From assembly GCA_017961575.1 (NCBI GenBank), contig JAGCXA010000020.1, forward strand, positions 1 to 33,911: a DNA stretch of 33,911 nucleotides. The letters are read 5' to 3'. How positions within the stretch are numbered: the stretch's first letter is position 1; each line of letters opens with the position of its first letter. Below the pieces are notes generated by a model that did not search any database, was not told the DNA's origin, and saw nothing but the letters and a program-made list of their open reading frames with translations. A program made the translations under genes and the position numbers. Shown here piece by piece: positions 8,048-16,394 of the stretch. Origin of the DNA: Clostridia bacterium. GTDB lineage: Bacteria > Bacillota > Clostridia > Oscillospirales > CAG-272.

Positions 8048-8088
8048 GTTTGCGATTGGATCGGACGTTTGCTCTTTTTCGGTCGAAC

Positions 8089-10488
8089 TCAGTCGTTCGC
8101 CTCGAAGAACATCGTGGAGGTCAGGTTGACGCCCGTCTCAACTTCAAGCTGATCCGCAACGGGGGTCTCGACCCGCTTGACGTCCTGCGTAAACTCGTTG
8201 CCGACGAAGCACTTGTAGTCGGCGTAAACGAGGTACGCTGCACCGGAGTCGGTGAAGTACGGCGGGCAACGCAGACCGAGGACGTAACCGTTGTCTTTAA
8301 CCTCGGTGTAGGTGACGCCGCCCTCTCCGTCGGACTCCGCCGTGTAGAGGTAGTTCTTCTCTTTCAGGGTGGAGTTGCCGTTCACGGTAGTCGGAGCGTT
8401 CGAGAGTTTGAAGAGCAGGGTGCCGTCGAGATAGTACTCAACGTAGACCAGATAGGTGGCGCGCTCGCCCGCCTTCACTTCATCAAGGTTGGTGACTTCC
8501 TCGTGCACACGCATCTGCACGTGGTGCCAGCCGTATTCGGGGTTCGCCTGATCGGCGCCGCCGATGTTCGGCCATTTTTCGTAGCTTGCCTCTGCGGGAA
8601 CGGGGGTAGACATCGTGACGGGACCGTACTCAACGGTACGGAGTCCTCCGTACTCAAAGCCGCCCGCGTACGGGCAGTCGGAACCGCCGCAGTTGTCGCA
8701 GAGACTCATCCAGACGATGTCGTTCTCATCCCCGTCGCCCTTGCCGCAGAGCCGCTGGCTGATGACCTGCCACTTGTTCTCGCTGCCGGCTTTGGAGAGG
8801 TTTCCGAGCGTGTCGTTCCAGAGCAGCGAGTACTCGATGATGAGATCGTTGCCGAGGTTGTTGTTCGATTCATCGGGATAGAAGTGCTTGCCGCCGGCGA
8901 GGAGGTCGCCGAAGGTGTGTTTCAGAACGACGGCGTCGCGGTGCTCGGTGGTGAACTTCTCGATATTGATCCCCTTGATCACTTCCTCTGCGAGCGCTTC
9001 GCCGCAGACGGTGCAGTACTTCTTCTGCATACCGTCGGCTGCGCCGGAGAGCAGGGTGCCCGGTTCCTCAACGACCGTCCACGCGAGCGTATCGACCTCG
9101 TCGTGCTGGTGATCGGCAAAGGTGTAGAAGAACGAAGCGGGAACGACGACGTCGTCGTCGGTTTCGTCCGTACCCTTATCGTCGAGGACGAGGGTCTTCG
9201 CGATCGGATCGGTCAGAGCGACCACGTCCTGCTTGAACTCGTTGCCGCAGGCGAAGTTGACGTCGCCGACGACCAGATAACCGGCGTTTGCGGAATTCTT
9301 CGGGAGTTCCTCAACCATCACGTAAGCGTCGCAGAAGTGTCCGTCGGCGTCCAGATCGTGATAGACCAGTTGGTCGTTCTCAATCGTCGCGGTGTAGAGA
9401 AGCCCGGAGTTCATATAAGCGTTATTATGCTTGGACAGCGCATACTTGGTCTTGTCGATCTCGAAGATCTTCACGCCGTCGAGGTACGCGGTCGCGATGA
9501 CGGTGTACTGCACCTCGTCGGCAACGATCTCGGCGGTCTGGCTGATGCGCATACCGAAGCGGTGCCAGCCGTATTCGCCGATCGGGATCTCGTGGCTGAC
9601 AGCGGACGGCGCCTCAAAGAGGTATTCGTCGGGTCCGCCGTCTCCGGCAGATCTGATCTTCGCGGTGATCTTACCGGTTTTCAGGTTGATGTTGAAGACG
9701 TTGTTGTTCTCGATATACATCGCGGTGAGGGTGCCGTCGCCGGCGTTGCCCATCGTGTTGTTGTAGAGGAAGCTGAACTCGACGAGCAGGTCGTTGCCGG
9801 CGTTCTCGTTCGACTCATCGGGATAGTAGTGACCGTTCGTCCCGCGGAGAGTGGTGATGTTGGTCTTGATGCCGAACGTTTTGATGGTCGAATCATCCGG
9901 GTTCGTGATCGTATACGGATTCGCGTTCCGGGTTTCGAGATCCCAGTTCGAGAGGTAAACGATCGGCTCGGATTCGGAGTATTCCTCAACCGGGGAGGAG
10001 CAGATCGTGCAGGTGCCTTTCTTGTAACCCTGATTCAGCAGCGTGGCTTCGACCTCTTCGTCCCAGGTTTCAACGTTGTGTTCGCCGGAACCGGCGGGGA
10101 TCGGACGGGTCATGTCTTCGCCTTCGAGGACGGTATTGCAGACGGTGCAGTACTTGGCTTCAAGACCTTCATCCGTGCAGGTCGCCGGAGTGACGACCCT
10201 GTAGTCCTCGGACGGAGTGTGCGCCTTCTTGGCGATGGGACGGGTCGAGCCGTCCTTCTTGGCTTCGCAGATCGTGCAGTAGATGGATTCGGAACCTTCC
10301 TTCGTACAGGTCGCATTCTCATCGACCGTGTACTCGCCCCAGACGTGGGTGCATTCGGTCTCGCCCGGAGTAGTATCCGGCACCTTGGTCGTGTCGTCGG
10401 TCTTCCCTTTCTTCGAGCAGGAAGCGAAAGCAAACAGACACAGAACGAGGCACAGGATCAGGGCAAGCGCTGTGGACAGTTTTTTCAT
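8089..10488 (-). CDS. Large secreted lipoprotein with two copies of an unnamed module
   Basis: 799 residues. A lipoprotein signal with lipobox FASC near residue 24 places it on the outer face of the membrane. After a short linker come Cys-rich repeats of the form ATCTxEG-YCTxC (about 40-165), each with a CxxC pair. Then follow module 1 (about 180-455), another Cys-rich repeat (456-503) and module 2 (504-799). The modules share HxYPDESN-GNDL, EYGWH and LYTA motifs; module 2 closely resembles the C-terminus of the lipoprotein at 14054-16381. A beta-sandwich, lectin-like fold is plausible but inferred. No catalytic motif is evident. The start is set by AAGGAGG ahead of the ATG at 10488; an in-frame start 24 codons further upstream lacks this and would hide the signal peptide. 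Function unknown. Confidence 0.85.
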   Translation of the reverse strand: MKKLSTALALILCLVLCLFAFASCSKKGKTDDTTKVPDTTPGETECTHVWGEYTVDENATCTKEGSESIYCTICEAKKDGSTRPIAKKAHTPSEDYRVVTPATCTDEGLEAKYCTVCNTVLEGEDMTRPIPAGSGEHNVETWDEEVEATLLNQGYKKGTCTICSSPVEEYSESEPIVYLSNWDLETRNANPYTITNPDDSTIKTFGIKTNITTLRGTNGHYYPDESNENAGNDLLVEFSFLYNNTMGNAGDGTLTAMYIENNNVFNINLKTGKITAKIRSAGDGGPDEYLFEAPSAVSHEIPIGEYGWHRFGMRISQTAEIVADEVQYTVIATAYLDGVKIFEIDKTKYALSKHNNAYMNSGLLYTATIENDQLVYHDLDADGHFCDAYVMVEELPKNSANAGYLVVGDVNFACGNEFKQDVVALTDPIAKTLVLDDKGTDETDDDVVVPASFFYTFADHQHDEVDTLAWTVVEEPGTLLSGAADGMQKKYCTVCGEALAEEVIKGINIEKFTTEHRDAVVLKHTFGDLLAGGKHFYPDESNNNLGNDLIIEYSLLWNDTLGNLSKAGSENKWQVISQRLCGKGDGDENDIVWMSLCDNCGGSDCPYAGGFEYGGLRTVEYGPVTMSTPVPAEASYEKWPNIGGADQANPEYGWHHVQMRVHEEVTNLDEVKAGERATYLVYVEYYLDGTLLFKLSNAPTTVNGNSTLKEKNYLYTAESDGEGGVTYTEVKDNGYVLGLRCPPYFTDSGAAYLVYADYKCFVGNEFTQDVKRVETPVADQLEVETGVNLTSTMFFEAND

Positions 10489-10541
10489 ACGGTTTTCCTC
10501 CTTATATTTCGGCGAACAAAGATATGTTCCCCGTTGATATA

Positions 10542-10570
10542 AGTATAGCAGAAAGAACATCCTTTTTCAA
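10542..10570 (-). promoter_or_regulatory. Sigma-A promoter of the large modular lipoprotein
   Basis: On the minus strand TTGAAA (10565-10570) and TATACT (10542-10547) with 17-bp spacing; leader of about 45 nt ending in AAGGAGG. Confidence 0.7.
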
Positions 10571-10764
10571 TATAAACGCCGCCGCAAATCACAAAATCGT
10601 CAATGTGCAACAATCTATTTTTGAAAAATTATCTATAACGCCCAAAGATAATAGATATTCTTAACTAATTAAAGGGAAAAGAAAAAATAAAGCCGCCCTG
10701 TTTTCGGAAAATAGGAACATTTCTTTTCTATCCGCGAAGCAAGAAAGGATATGCGCTCCTCCGA
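10571..10764. other. AT-rich intergenic stretch without recognisable gene
   Basis: Clearly richer in A and T than its surroundings, especially 10600-10720. No reading frame with a ribosome binding site, and no convincing promoter besides the one at 10542-10570. Nothing can be named here. Confidence 0.5.
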
Positions 10765-10862
10765 GAACGTGCGAACGCGCCGCACGTTCGCAATGATGTA
10801 GGCGCAAGGCGCCTAATGACGTAGCCCCTGCGGGGCAAATGACGTGCCGCGCCCTGCGCGGC
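10765..10862. repeat. Tandem mini-hairpin array, AATGAYGTA-spacer type
   Basis: Four hairpins in a row: GAACGTGCG/CGCACGTTC (10765-10789), GGCGC/GCGCC (10801-10813), GCCCC/GGGGC (10824-10836), GCCGCG/CGCGGC (10846-10862). Spacers are nearly constant: AATGATGTA, AATGACGTA, AAATGACGT, then AACGATTGGTA. The architecture matches the array at 6672-6751, with a different spacer word. Confidence 0.75.
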
Positions 10863-10888
10863 AACGATTGGTAACATCAAAAAAACCA

Positions 10889-11154
10889 CCCGCGCCAGCC
10901 AAGCCATCAGGCGGGCGCAGGCGAGTGCAGAATCCCCGCTCTCACCCCGAAGGCGTATCTACATACTCCGAGAGGGTGAGAACGGGGATAGAAAAACGAA
11001 TTTGAAAGAAAGAAGAAACCCGTTCGCGTCCGCGAACGGGTTTCAACCTTAAATGCGTTTCACAATGCGAGGATTACGCACAGAGCAAAATGCTTCAACG
11101 GATCAATAATAGACCCCATTCGTTTTTCGGTCTGTGCCGCATCCGCGCGTCGTC
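10889..11154 (-). repeat. 3'-end repeat element, copy B (behind kdgK)
   Basis: Starts on the minus strand directly after the kdgK stop codon with GACGACGCGCGGA, then GCGGCACAGACCGAAAAACG, ATCCGTTGAAGCATTTTG, CTCTGTGC, AACGCATTTAAGGTTGAA, stem 1 (11016-11043), stem 2 (10934-10987, CCCCGCTCTCACCC with GGGTGAGAACGGGG, inner GTAT/ATAC), GATTCTGCACTCGC and stem 3 (10889-10915, CCCGC/GCGGG). It is the clearest copy. Confidence 0.85.
11016..11043 (-). terminator. Intrinsic terminator of kdgK (stem 1 of repeat copy B)
   Basis: AAACCCGTTCGC pairs with GCGAACGGGTTT, loop of 4; on the minus strand followed by CTTCTTTCTTTC. Confidence 0.7.
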
Positions 11155-12177
11155 TTACCGTTGGACGCGGCCGCTTCCCGATCCGGCAGCCAGCGCCTTC
11201 ACCTCGTCCACCGACACCATATTGAAGTCGCCCTGGATCGAGTGTTTGAGGCAGGACGCCGCGACGGCGAACTCGATCGTATCCTGCGTGTTATAGCCCG
11301 ACAGGATCGCGTAGATCAGCCCCGCGCCGAAACTGTCGCCGCCGCCGACGCGGTCGACGATGTGCATATGGTAGGACTTCGAGAAGCAGTAATCTGCTCC
11401 GTCGTAGAGGAGCGCCGCCCAGTCGTTGTCGTTTGCCGAGATCGAGGAGCGCAGGGTGATCGCGACCTTCTTGAAGCCGAACTTCTCGGCGAGCTGCCGC
11501 GCCACACTCTTGTAGCCCTCGTGATTGAGTTTGCCGCCCTCGATGTCGGTGTTCTCGGCGTCGATGCCGAAGACGTCGTGCGCGTCCTCCTCGTTCGAGA
11601 TGCAGACGTCGACGTAATCCATCAGGGACGTCATCGTCGCGCGCGCCTCGTCCCGCGTCCAGAGTTTCTTGCGGTAGTTGAGGTCGCAGGAGACGGTCAG
11701 CCCCTTCGCCTTCGCCGCCTTGCACGCTTCGAGCGTGATCGCCGCGACGGTCGGGTTCAGCGCCGGGGTGATGCCGGTGAAGTGGAACCAGTCGGCGCCC
11801 TCGAAGATCGCGTCCCAATCGAAGTCGGACGCCGCCGCCGTGGCGATCGAACTGTTCGCGCGGTCGTAGATGACCTTCGAGGGACGCTGGCTCGCGCCCT
11901 TCTCGCAATAGTAGATGCCGAGGCGGTCGCCGCCGCGCACGATCATCGACGTATCGACGCCGTAGCGACGCAGGGCGTTGATCGCCATCTGCCCGATCTC
12001 GTGTTTCGGGAGTTTGGTGACGAACGCGCTGTCAAACCCGTAATTGGCAAGCGAAACCGAGACGTTCGCTTCCCCGCCGCCGAGCAGGGCTTCGAGATGA
12101 TCGACCTGCACGAAGCGCAGATACCCGTCGGGCGCGAGACGAAGCATAATTTCGCCGAACGTAACAACCTTTGCCAT
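11155..12177 (-). CDS. kdgK: PfkB-family sugar kinase, probably 2-dehydro-3-deoxygluconokinase
   Basis: A 340-residue ribokinase/PfkB-type kinase. It begins MAKVVTFGEIMLRLAPDGYL, has the substrate-binding GGGEANVSVSLANYG near residue 35, and carries the C-terminal catalytic signature VGGGDSFGAG with the base Asp near residue 280. Clostridial proteins with this N-terminus are annotated as 2-keto-3-deoxygluconate kinase, which phosphorylates KDG to KDPG in hexuronate breakdown; another ketose or aldose substrate is possible. No aldolase or uronate gene lies nearby, so context does not confirm the substrate. Start chosen at the ATG at 12177 (AAAGGA upstream). ATG at 12189 is in frame but its ribosome site would touch it. 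The stop is immediately followed by a repeat element. Confidence 0.85.
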   Translation of the reverse strand: MAKVVTFGEIMLRLAPDGYLRFVQVDHLEALLGGGEANVSVSLANYGFDSAFVTKLPKHEIGQMAINALRRYGVDTSMIVRGGDRLGIYYCEKGASQRPSKVIYDRANSSIATAAASDFDWDAIFEGADWFHFTGITPALNPTVAAITLEACKAAKAKGLTVSCDLNYRKKLWTRDEARATMTSLMDYVDVCISNEEDAHDVFGIDAENTDIEGGKLNHEGYKSVARQLAEKFGFKKVAITLRSSISANDNDWAALLYDGADYCFSKSYHMHIVDRVGGGDSFGAGLIYAILSGYNTQDTIEFAVAASCLKHSIQGDFNMVSVDEVKALAAGSGSGRVQR

Positions 12178-12223
12178 AATCCTGTTCATTCCTTTCGCAA
12201 AGCGTATTTTTCTTGCAGAGACT

Positions 12224-12252
12224 ATTATAGCAGACGCCGCCCGATTTGTCAC
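12224..12252 (-). promoter_or_regulatory. Sigma-A promoter of kdgK
   Basis: On the minus strand GTGACA (12247-12252) and TATAAT (12224-12229), 17 bp apart, about 47 bases from the start codon. Confidence 0.7.
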
Positions 12253-12299
12253 CCCCTTCGCCCCTTTTTTTCGCGGAAAAGCATTTTTTCTCCCGCGCG

Positions 12300-12308
12300 C
12301 ATATCGTA
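12300..12308 (+). promoter_or_regulatory. Possible sigma-K-like -10 element of dpaAB
   Basis: CATATCGTA fits the mother-cell sigma-K -10 form CATAnnnTA. The gene pair is sporulation-specific in relatives. The -35 region (about AGCA/AAGC) is a poor match and the leader would be only about 11 nt, so this is tentative. No sigma-A promoter is apparent for this pair. Confidence 0.3.
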
Positions 12309-12325
12309 TTAAGGGAGGGTATGCG

Positions 12326-13162
12326 ATGCGCGTTACGGTTTTCGGCGTCGACCGCCGGTTTATATACGCCGCGGAGTATCTGTCCCGGCGGGGCTACCGG
12401 GCGGAACGCTACGCCCCCGGGGCGGGGCTCGCCCCGATCCTTCTGCTTCCCGTTCCCGCGTCGCGGGACGGGGCGACGGTCACGGGCTTCCCCGGCGTTC
12501 CGATCGGCGATCTTCTCGCGGCGCGCCCGCGCCTGATCCTCGGGGGAAACCTGTCGGGCGGGTTCACCGCCGCGGCGAGGCGGGCGGGGATCGCCGTCCG
12601 CGACTATATGAACGCGGAGACGTTCGTTCTGAAAAACGCCTCGCTCACCTCCGACGCGGCGCTCGGGATCCTGCTCTCGGAGTCGTCCGCCGCCCCGCGC
12701 GAGAACCCGACGGCGATCATCGGGTTCGGCAGGATCGGGAAATTCCTCTCGCGCGGGCTTCTCTCGCTCGGCTGTCCCGTCACGGTCTTCGCGCGCGATC
12801 CGCGCGACCGCACGATGGCGACCCTGATCGGGGCGCGGGCGCGCGATACGGAAGACCTCGGCGAAGCGGGTGCGCTCGCCCCTTATCGGACGGTGGTCAA
12901 CACGGCTCCGGCGCGGCTCGTTCCGCGGGCGGCGGTCGGGGCGCTCGCGCCGGGTTCCCTGCTCCTCGAACTGGCGTCGGGGGAGGGCAACCTGCCGAAC
13001 CCCGATCCGGGGTCGGGCGTGACGCTCCGCCGGGCGAACGGACTCCCCGGCAGGGTCTTTCCCGAGAGCGCGGGGCTCGCGCTCGGCGAAACGGCGCACG
13101 ACCTGATCCGGGAGGTGTTCCCGGACGGACGCGCGGAAGAAGAAAAGACGGACTCTCCGTGA
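12326..13162 (+). CDS. dpaA: Dipicolinate synthase subunit A (SpoVFA-like)
   Basis: 278 residues, close to the usual 290-300. DpaA and DpaB together oxidise the dihydrodipicolinate pathway intermediate to dipicolinic acid, which is loaded into the spore core with calcium. An N-terminal dipicolinate synthase domain contains ILGGNLSGGF. A Rossmann domain follows with the nucleotide motif IIGFGRIGKFLSRGL (about 132-146). The family end motif appears as NGLPGRVFPESAGLALGETAHDLI. The ATG at 12326 is preceded by AAGGGAGGG; another ATG 5 bases upstream is out of frame. It lies 12 bases before dpaB. Its presence supports an endospore-forming lineage. The residues around 30-60 are more divergent and Pro/Ala-rich than I would expect. 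Confidence 0.88.
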   Translation: MRVTVFGVDRRFIYAAEYLSRRGYRAERYAPGAGLAPILLLPVPASRDGATVTGFPGVPIGDLLAARPRLILGGNLSGGFTAAARRAGIAVRDYMNAETFVLKNASLTSDAALGILLSESSAAPRENPTAIIGFGRIGKFLSRGLLSLGCPVTVFARDPRDRTMATLIGARARDTEDLGEAGALAPYRTVVNTAPARLVPRAAVGALAPGSLLLELASGEGNLPNPDPGSGVTLRRANGLPGRVFPESAGLALGETAHDLIREVFPDGRAEEEKTDSP

Positions 13163-13174
13163 AAGGATAACGAA

Positions 13175-13735
13175 ATGATCGGCTACGGTTTCTGCGGCTC
13201 GTTCTGCACCCTCTCCCGCGGGTTTCTCGGAATGGAACAACTGATCGCGGAGGGGCGGACGATCCTCCCGCTGATGAGCGAGGCGGTCTACTCGACCGAC
13301 ACCCGTTTCGGACGGGCGGAGGACTGGCGGGCGAGGGCGACCGAAGCGACGGGCGAGGAGATCGTGCATACGGTGGTCGACGCCGAACCGCTCGGTCCCG
13401 CCCGCCCGCTCGAGCTGCTGGTGATCGCGCCCTGCACGGGCAACACGCTCGCCAAGATCGCGCTCGGCGTCACCGACACCGCGATCACGATGGCGGCGAA
13501 GGCGCATCTGAGACGCGACCGACCGCTCCTCATCGCGCTCGCTTCCAACGACTCGCTCTCGGCGAACCTCGCGAATATCGCCCGGCTCATCACGCGGAAA
13601 GGGGTGTTCTTCGTCCCGATGGCGCAGGACGATCCCGAGAACAAGCCGCATTCGCTGGTCGCCGACTTCTCGCTTCTCCCCGAGTGCGCGTCCGCCGCCC
13701 TGGCGGGGAAACAGATCCGACCGCTGTTTGTGTGA
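13175..13735 (+). CDS. dpaB: Dipicolinate synthase subunit B (SpoVFB, flavoprotein family)
   Basis: 186 residues, near the usual 195-200. A flavoprotein-family fold (HFCD/Dfp-like): N-terminal IGYGFCGSFCTLSRGF, central LLVIAPCTGNTLAKIALGVTDTAITMAAKAHLR, and a C-terminal FFVPMAQDDPENKPHSLVADF that is highly specific for SpoVFB. It works with DpaA in dipicolinate formation in the mother cell. ATG at 13175 with AAAGGA upstream; it follows dpaA by 12 bases. Its stop codon is followed by copy C of the repeat element, which supplies a strong terminator. Confidence 0.93.
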   Translation: MIGYGFCGSFCTLSRGFLGMEQLIAEGRTILPLMSEAVYSTDTRFGRAEDWRARATEATGEEIVHTVVDAEPLGPARPLELLVIAPCTGNTLAKIALGVTDTAITMAAKAHLRRDRPLLIALASNDSLSANLANIARLITRKGVFFVPMAQDDPENKPHSLVADFSLLPECASAALAGKQIRPLFV

Positions 13736-14010
13736 GACGGGCGGAGAGCGGCGCAGACCGAAAAACGATCGGTATCCGTTCGATCCGTTAAAGCATTTCA
13801 CTCTGTGCAAATCTTCCGCACAGCAAAACGCATTTAAGGTTGAACCCCGTTCCGAGGGGTACCCTCGGAACGGGGTTCTTCTTTTTATTTCGAGTCGTTT
13901 TTCTCTCGCCGTTTGCTCGCTCTCGCGGTATGTAAATACCGCTTCGGGTCGCAAACGACGATTCTGCACTCGCTCCCGCACGTCTGATAGCGTTTGCCGG
14001 CGCGGGCAAA
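13736..14010 (+). repeat. 3'-end repeat element, copy C (behind dpaB)
   Basis: Same element as copies A and B but on the plus strand, again in the sense of the gene it follows. It opens with a degenerate GACGGGCGGA, then GCGGCGCAGACCGAAAAACG, GATCCGTTAAAGCATTT, CTCTGTGC, ACGCATTTAAGGTTGAA, stem 1 (13843-13877), stem 2 (13907-13960, CGCCGTTTGC with GCAAACGACG, inner CGGTAT/ATACCG), GATTCTGCACTCGC and stem 3 (13975-14006). Stem sequences differ from A and B but still pair. It fills the gap between convergent dpaB and the phosphatase lipoprotein. Confidence 0.85.
13843..13888 (+). terminator. Intrinsic terminator of dpaAB (stem 1 of repeat copy C)
   Basis: A 16-bp perfect stem from AACCCCGTTCCGAGGG to CCCTCGGAACGGGGTT with a 3-base loop, followed by CTTCTTTTTATTT. 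Confidence 0.9.
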
Positions 14011-14053
14011 AGATGCGGGGCGTGAAGCAACTCGTTTTGCCGATGGAAAGCGG

Positions 14054-16381
14054 TTATTTCAATTTGTAATAGATCGGGGCGGCAAGATTCTTGCCGGGCT
14101 CGACCGTCAGGGTCGAGTTCACGGGGGTCGCGCATTTCTCAACCGACTGAACGAAGTCCTTGCCGCAGGTGACCGACACGTCGGCGATCACAACGTAGGC
14201 GGTCTTGCCGCTCTGTGCCGTCATATCTTCCAACCGGAACGGAACCACGTAGCCGTCGGACCCGACGTCGGTATAAACGATCCCGCCCTTGCCGTCGGAC
14301 GCCGCGGTAAAGAGAAGGTTCGCCTTTTTGTGCATAGGCGTTTCGTTCGTTTCGGTTTTGAGTTTGTACGCCGCAACGCCGTCGAAGTAGACGGTCAGCG
14401 TCAGAACGTAGGTCGCCTTCGTCTTGCCGGCGGTCGTATCGCTTTTCAGCGCCGCGGCGTTGGTCAGTTCTTGGTGGATCCGGATCCCGATCCGGTGCCA
14501 GCCGTATTCGGGGCTGCTCTGGTTCGCGCCGCCGATATTCGGATAGTCGGCGTAACCGCCGCCCTCTCCCACGATCAGCGTCGGCGTCGTCACCGTGCCG
14601 TCCGACACGGGATTTATGAAATTGTCCCCCGTTGCCTCGAATCCCCCGGCAAACTTGCACCAAGACCCCGAGATGTTCGCGGTCGGCGACCAGTAGACCA
14701 CCGACTCCGCGTTGATGCGCGTCGTCGCGTAGGGATCGCACTTTTCCACGTCGAGATTCAGCATCGTCCGGTTAAAGAAGACCGAATACTCGACGAAAAG
14801 ATCGTTGCCGGAGGTATTTTCCGCCGTCGGATAGAAATGGCTTCCCTTCATCACGTCGGCAAAAGAGACCCGAACGGGTGTAAACGTGCCGCCGACTTGA
14901 TCCGTGCAAACCAAAATCGAGGGCGAGAAACGCGTCGTCTGCTCGACAAACTTGCCGCACAGGACGCAGGTGCCGTTCCGGCTTCCGTCCGCCTGATCGA
15001 CGACGGTCGGCTGACGAACCACGTTCCAATCTGCTCTGTGCCCGTCGGGATCGACCGGAATCTCGGCGACGGTATCCGCGATGAACTCGCCGCAGACCGA
15101 ACAGTACTTGACCCGGATCCCCGGATAAGAGCAGGTCGCCTCCGAGATCAGGGTATCGACGCTCTCCGGCACGTGGGTATGCCCCGCCGGGATGATCGGC
15201 ATCGTGTGGGTTTCCGCGGGGGCGCCGGGCAGGATCTTCATGATCCGGATCACGGCGTCGAGTTGCTCCTTCGGAACGCCCACCGTATCTTTCAGATAGT
15301 TATAGACCTTCTGCGAGTACGAATCGCCAGTCGCGTTTTTCAGCGTTTTGACGTACGCGTTCTGAATGTTGCTCTTGGACCTTGATCCACCGACGTCGCC
15401 GAAGTTGGTGAGCAGATAGTCGCGCCAGAGATCGTCCTCCGACACGCCGAGCAGACCGTTCACGAACCAGGCGACCAGCCCCGTGCGATCCGCCCCCGCC
15501 GCACAGTGGAAAAAGATCGGATAGTTGTTCTCGTCCGACAGGACGGCGAACACCTTTTTGAGATTGTCCTGCAAGGTGGCGTCGGGCGTGAATTTACCGC
15601 CTAACGTACGGCGGCAGTAGTTCACGTCGGCGCCGAGAAACGATTGGGTGATCGCGCCCGCCTCGTCGCTCGTACGCAGATCAAGCTCGGTCTTGATCCC
15701 GAGCGTCTGCCGCATCGTCTTGATCCCTTCGTCGGAGATCATCTTGATCCCTTTCCAATCCAGTTTCGCGCCGCGGAACAGAAGCCCCTGCCGGACGCGA
15801 CCTCCGTCCTCGGCCGTTCTGCCGCCGAGATCGCGGACGTTTGTGACGCCGTCGACGTAGAGATCGCGCGGAACCTGATCTTCGGTCAGGAAAGTGCCGG
15901 TGGCGGAAACGACGGTCACTCCGTCGGCGCCGACCGCCGTGACGTTCCAAGAGTATTTCTGTCCGGCGTAGGCGTTATAGAACGCATATTCCCGTTCCTC
16001 CCTGCCGACGAGGAACGCTCTCGCGTCGGATCTGTCGCGTTTGGTCCAGATCCGGACGACGAAATAGCGAAGACTGTTCTCCCCGGCTTGAAAATCGACG
16101 TCCCATCGGAGCAGGATCGGAGCGGGACGGCTGAGTTCTTCCTTACCCTCGGCGTAATCCGTTGCGGAATGGACGCCGTCCGCCAAATACGCCTTCACCG
16201 CCTCGTTTTGAAGGGAAACGGTTCCGTCGAACGCCGTCAGGCGAACGGAGCATTTCAGTTCTTTCTCCTCCTCCACCGTATCCCCGGTGACGGCGGTCGT
16301 CGCCTCCCCGCCCTTCTTTACGCAGGACACGAGCGGCAACAGCAGGGCGACGAGAAGCAGTACGATCAGAATTCTTTTCAT
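14054..16381 (-). CDS. Lipoprotein with tyrosine-phosphatase domain and the shared C-terminal module
   Basis: 775 residues, exported and lipid-anchored: lipobox LVSC with Cys at about 20. Order: a fibronectin-like beta domain (about 40-165), a protein tyrosine/serine phosphatase domain of the Y_phosphatase3 type (about 170-380), two CxxC-bearing Cys-rich repeats (about 400-488), and a module of about 285 residues matching module 2 of the lipoprotein at 8089-10488. The phosphatase has DGVTNVRDLGG and the P-loop HCAAGADRTG (Cys near 293), so it is probably active. Relatives act on phosphotyrosine, phosphoserine or phosphoinositides. ATG at 16381 has AAGGAG upstream and sits 13 bases after dnaI, so it is the last gene of the operon. 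Its link to replication genes may be positional only. Confidence 0.88.
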   Translation of the reverse strand: MKRILIVLLLVALLLPLVSCVKKGGEATTAVTGDTVEEEKELKCSVRLTAFDGTVSLQNEAVKAYLADGVHSATDYAEGKEELSRPAPILLRWDVDFQAGENSLRYFVVRIWTKRDRSDARAFLVGREEREYAFYNAYAGQKYSWNVTAVGADGVTVVSATGTFLTEDQVPRDLYVDGVTNVRDLGGRTAEDGGRVRQGLLFRGAKLDWKGIKMISDEGIKTMRQTLGIKTELDLRTSDEAGAITQSFLGADVNYCRRTLGGKFTPDATLQDNLKKVFAVLSDENNYPIFFHCAAGADRTGLVAWFVNGLLGVSEDDLWRDYLLTNFGDVGGSRSKSNIQNAYVKTLKNATGDSYSQKVYNYLKDTVGVPKEQLDAVIRIMKILPGAPAETHTMPIIPAGHTHVPESVDTLISEATCSYPGIRVKYCSVCGEFIADTVAEIPVDPDGHRADWNVVRQPTVVDQADGSRNGTCVLCGKFVEQTTRFSPSILVCTDQVGGTFTPVRVSFADVMKGSHFYPTAENTSGNDLFVEYSVFFNRTMLNLDVEKCDPYATTRINAESVVYWSPTANISGSWCKFAGGFEATGDNFINPVSDGTVTTPTLIVGEGGGYADYPNIGGANQSSPEYGWHRIGIRIHQELTNAAALKSDTTAGKTKATYVLTLTVYFDGVAAYKLKTETNETPMHKKANLLFTAASDGKGGIVYTDVGSDGYVVPFRLEDMTAQSGKTAYVVIADVSVTCGKDFVQSVEKCATPVNSTLTVEPGKNLAAPIYYKLK

Positions 16382-16394
16382 TGTGTTCTCCTTG

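Noticed and set aside
10661-10864. 67-codon minus-strand frame in the gap before kdgK's repeat
   Set aside because: No ribosome site, it crosses the mini-hairpin array, and the composition is that of non-coding sequence.
10889-10920. Hammerhead-like CTGATG word in stem 3 of the 3'-end repeat
   Set aside because: The word varies between copies (CTGATGG, CTGATAA, CTGATAG), and the required GAAA and three-way junction are absent.
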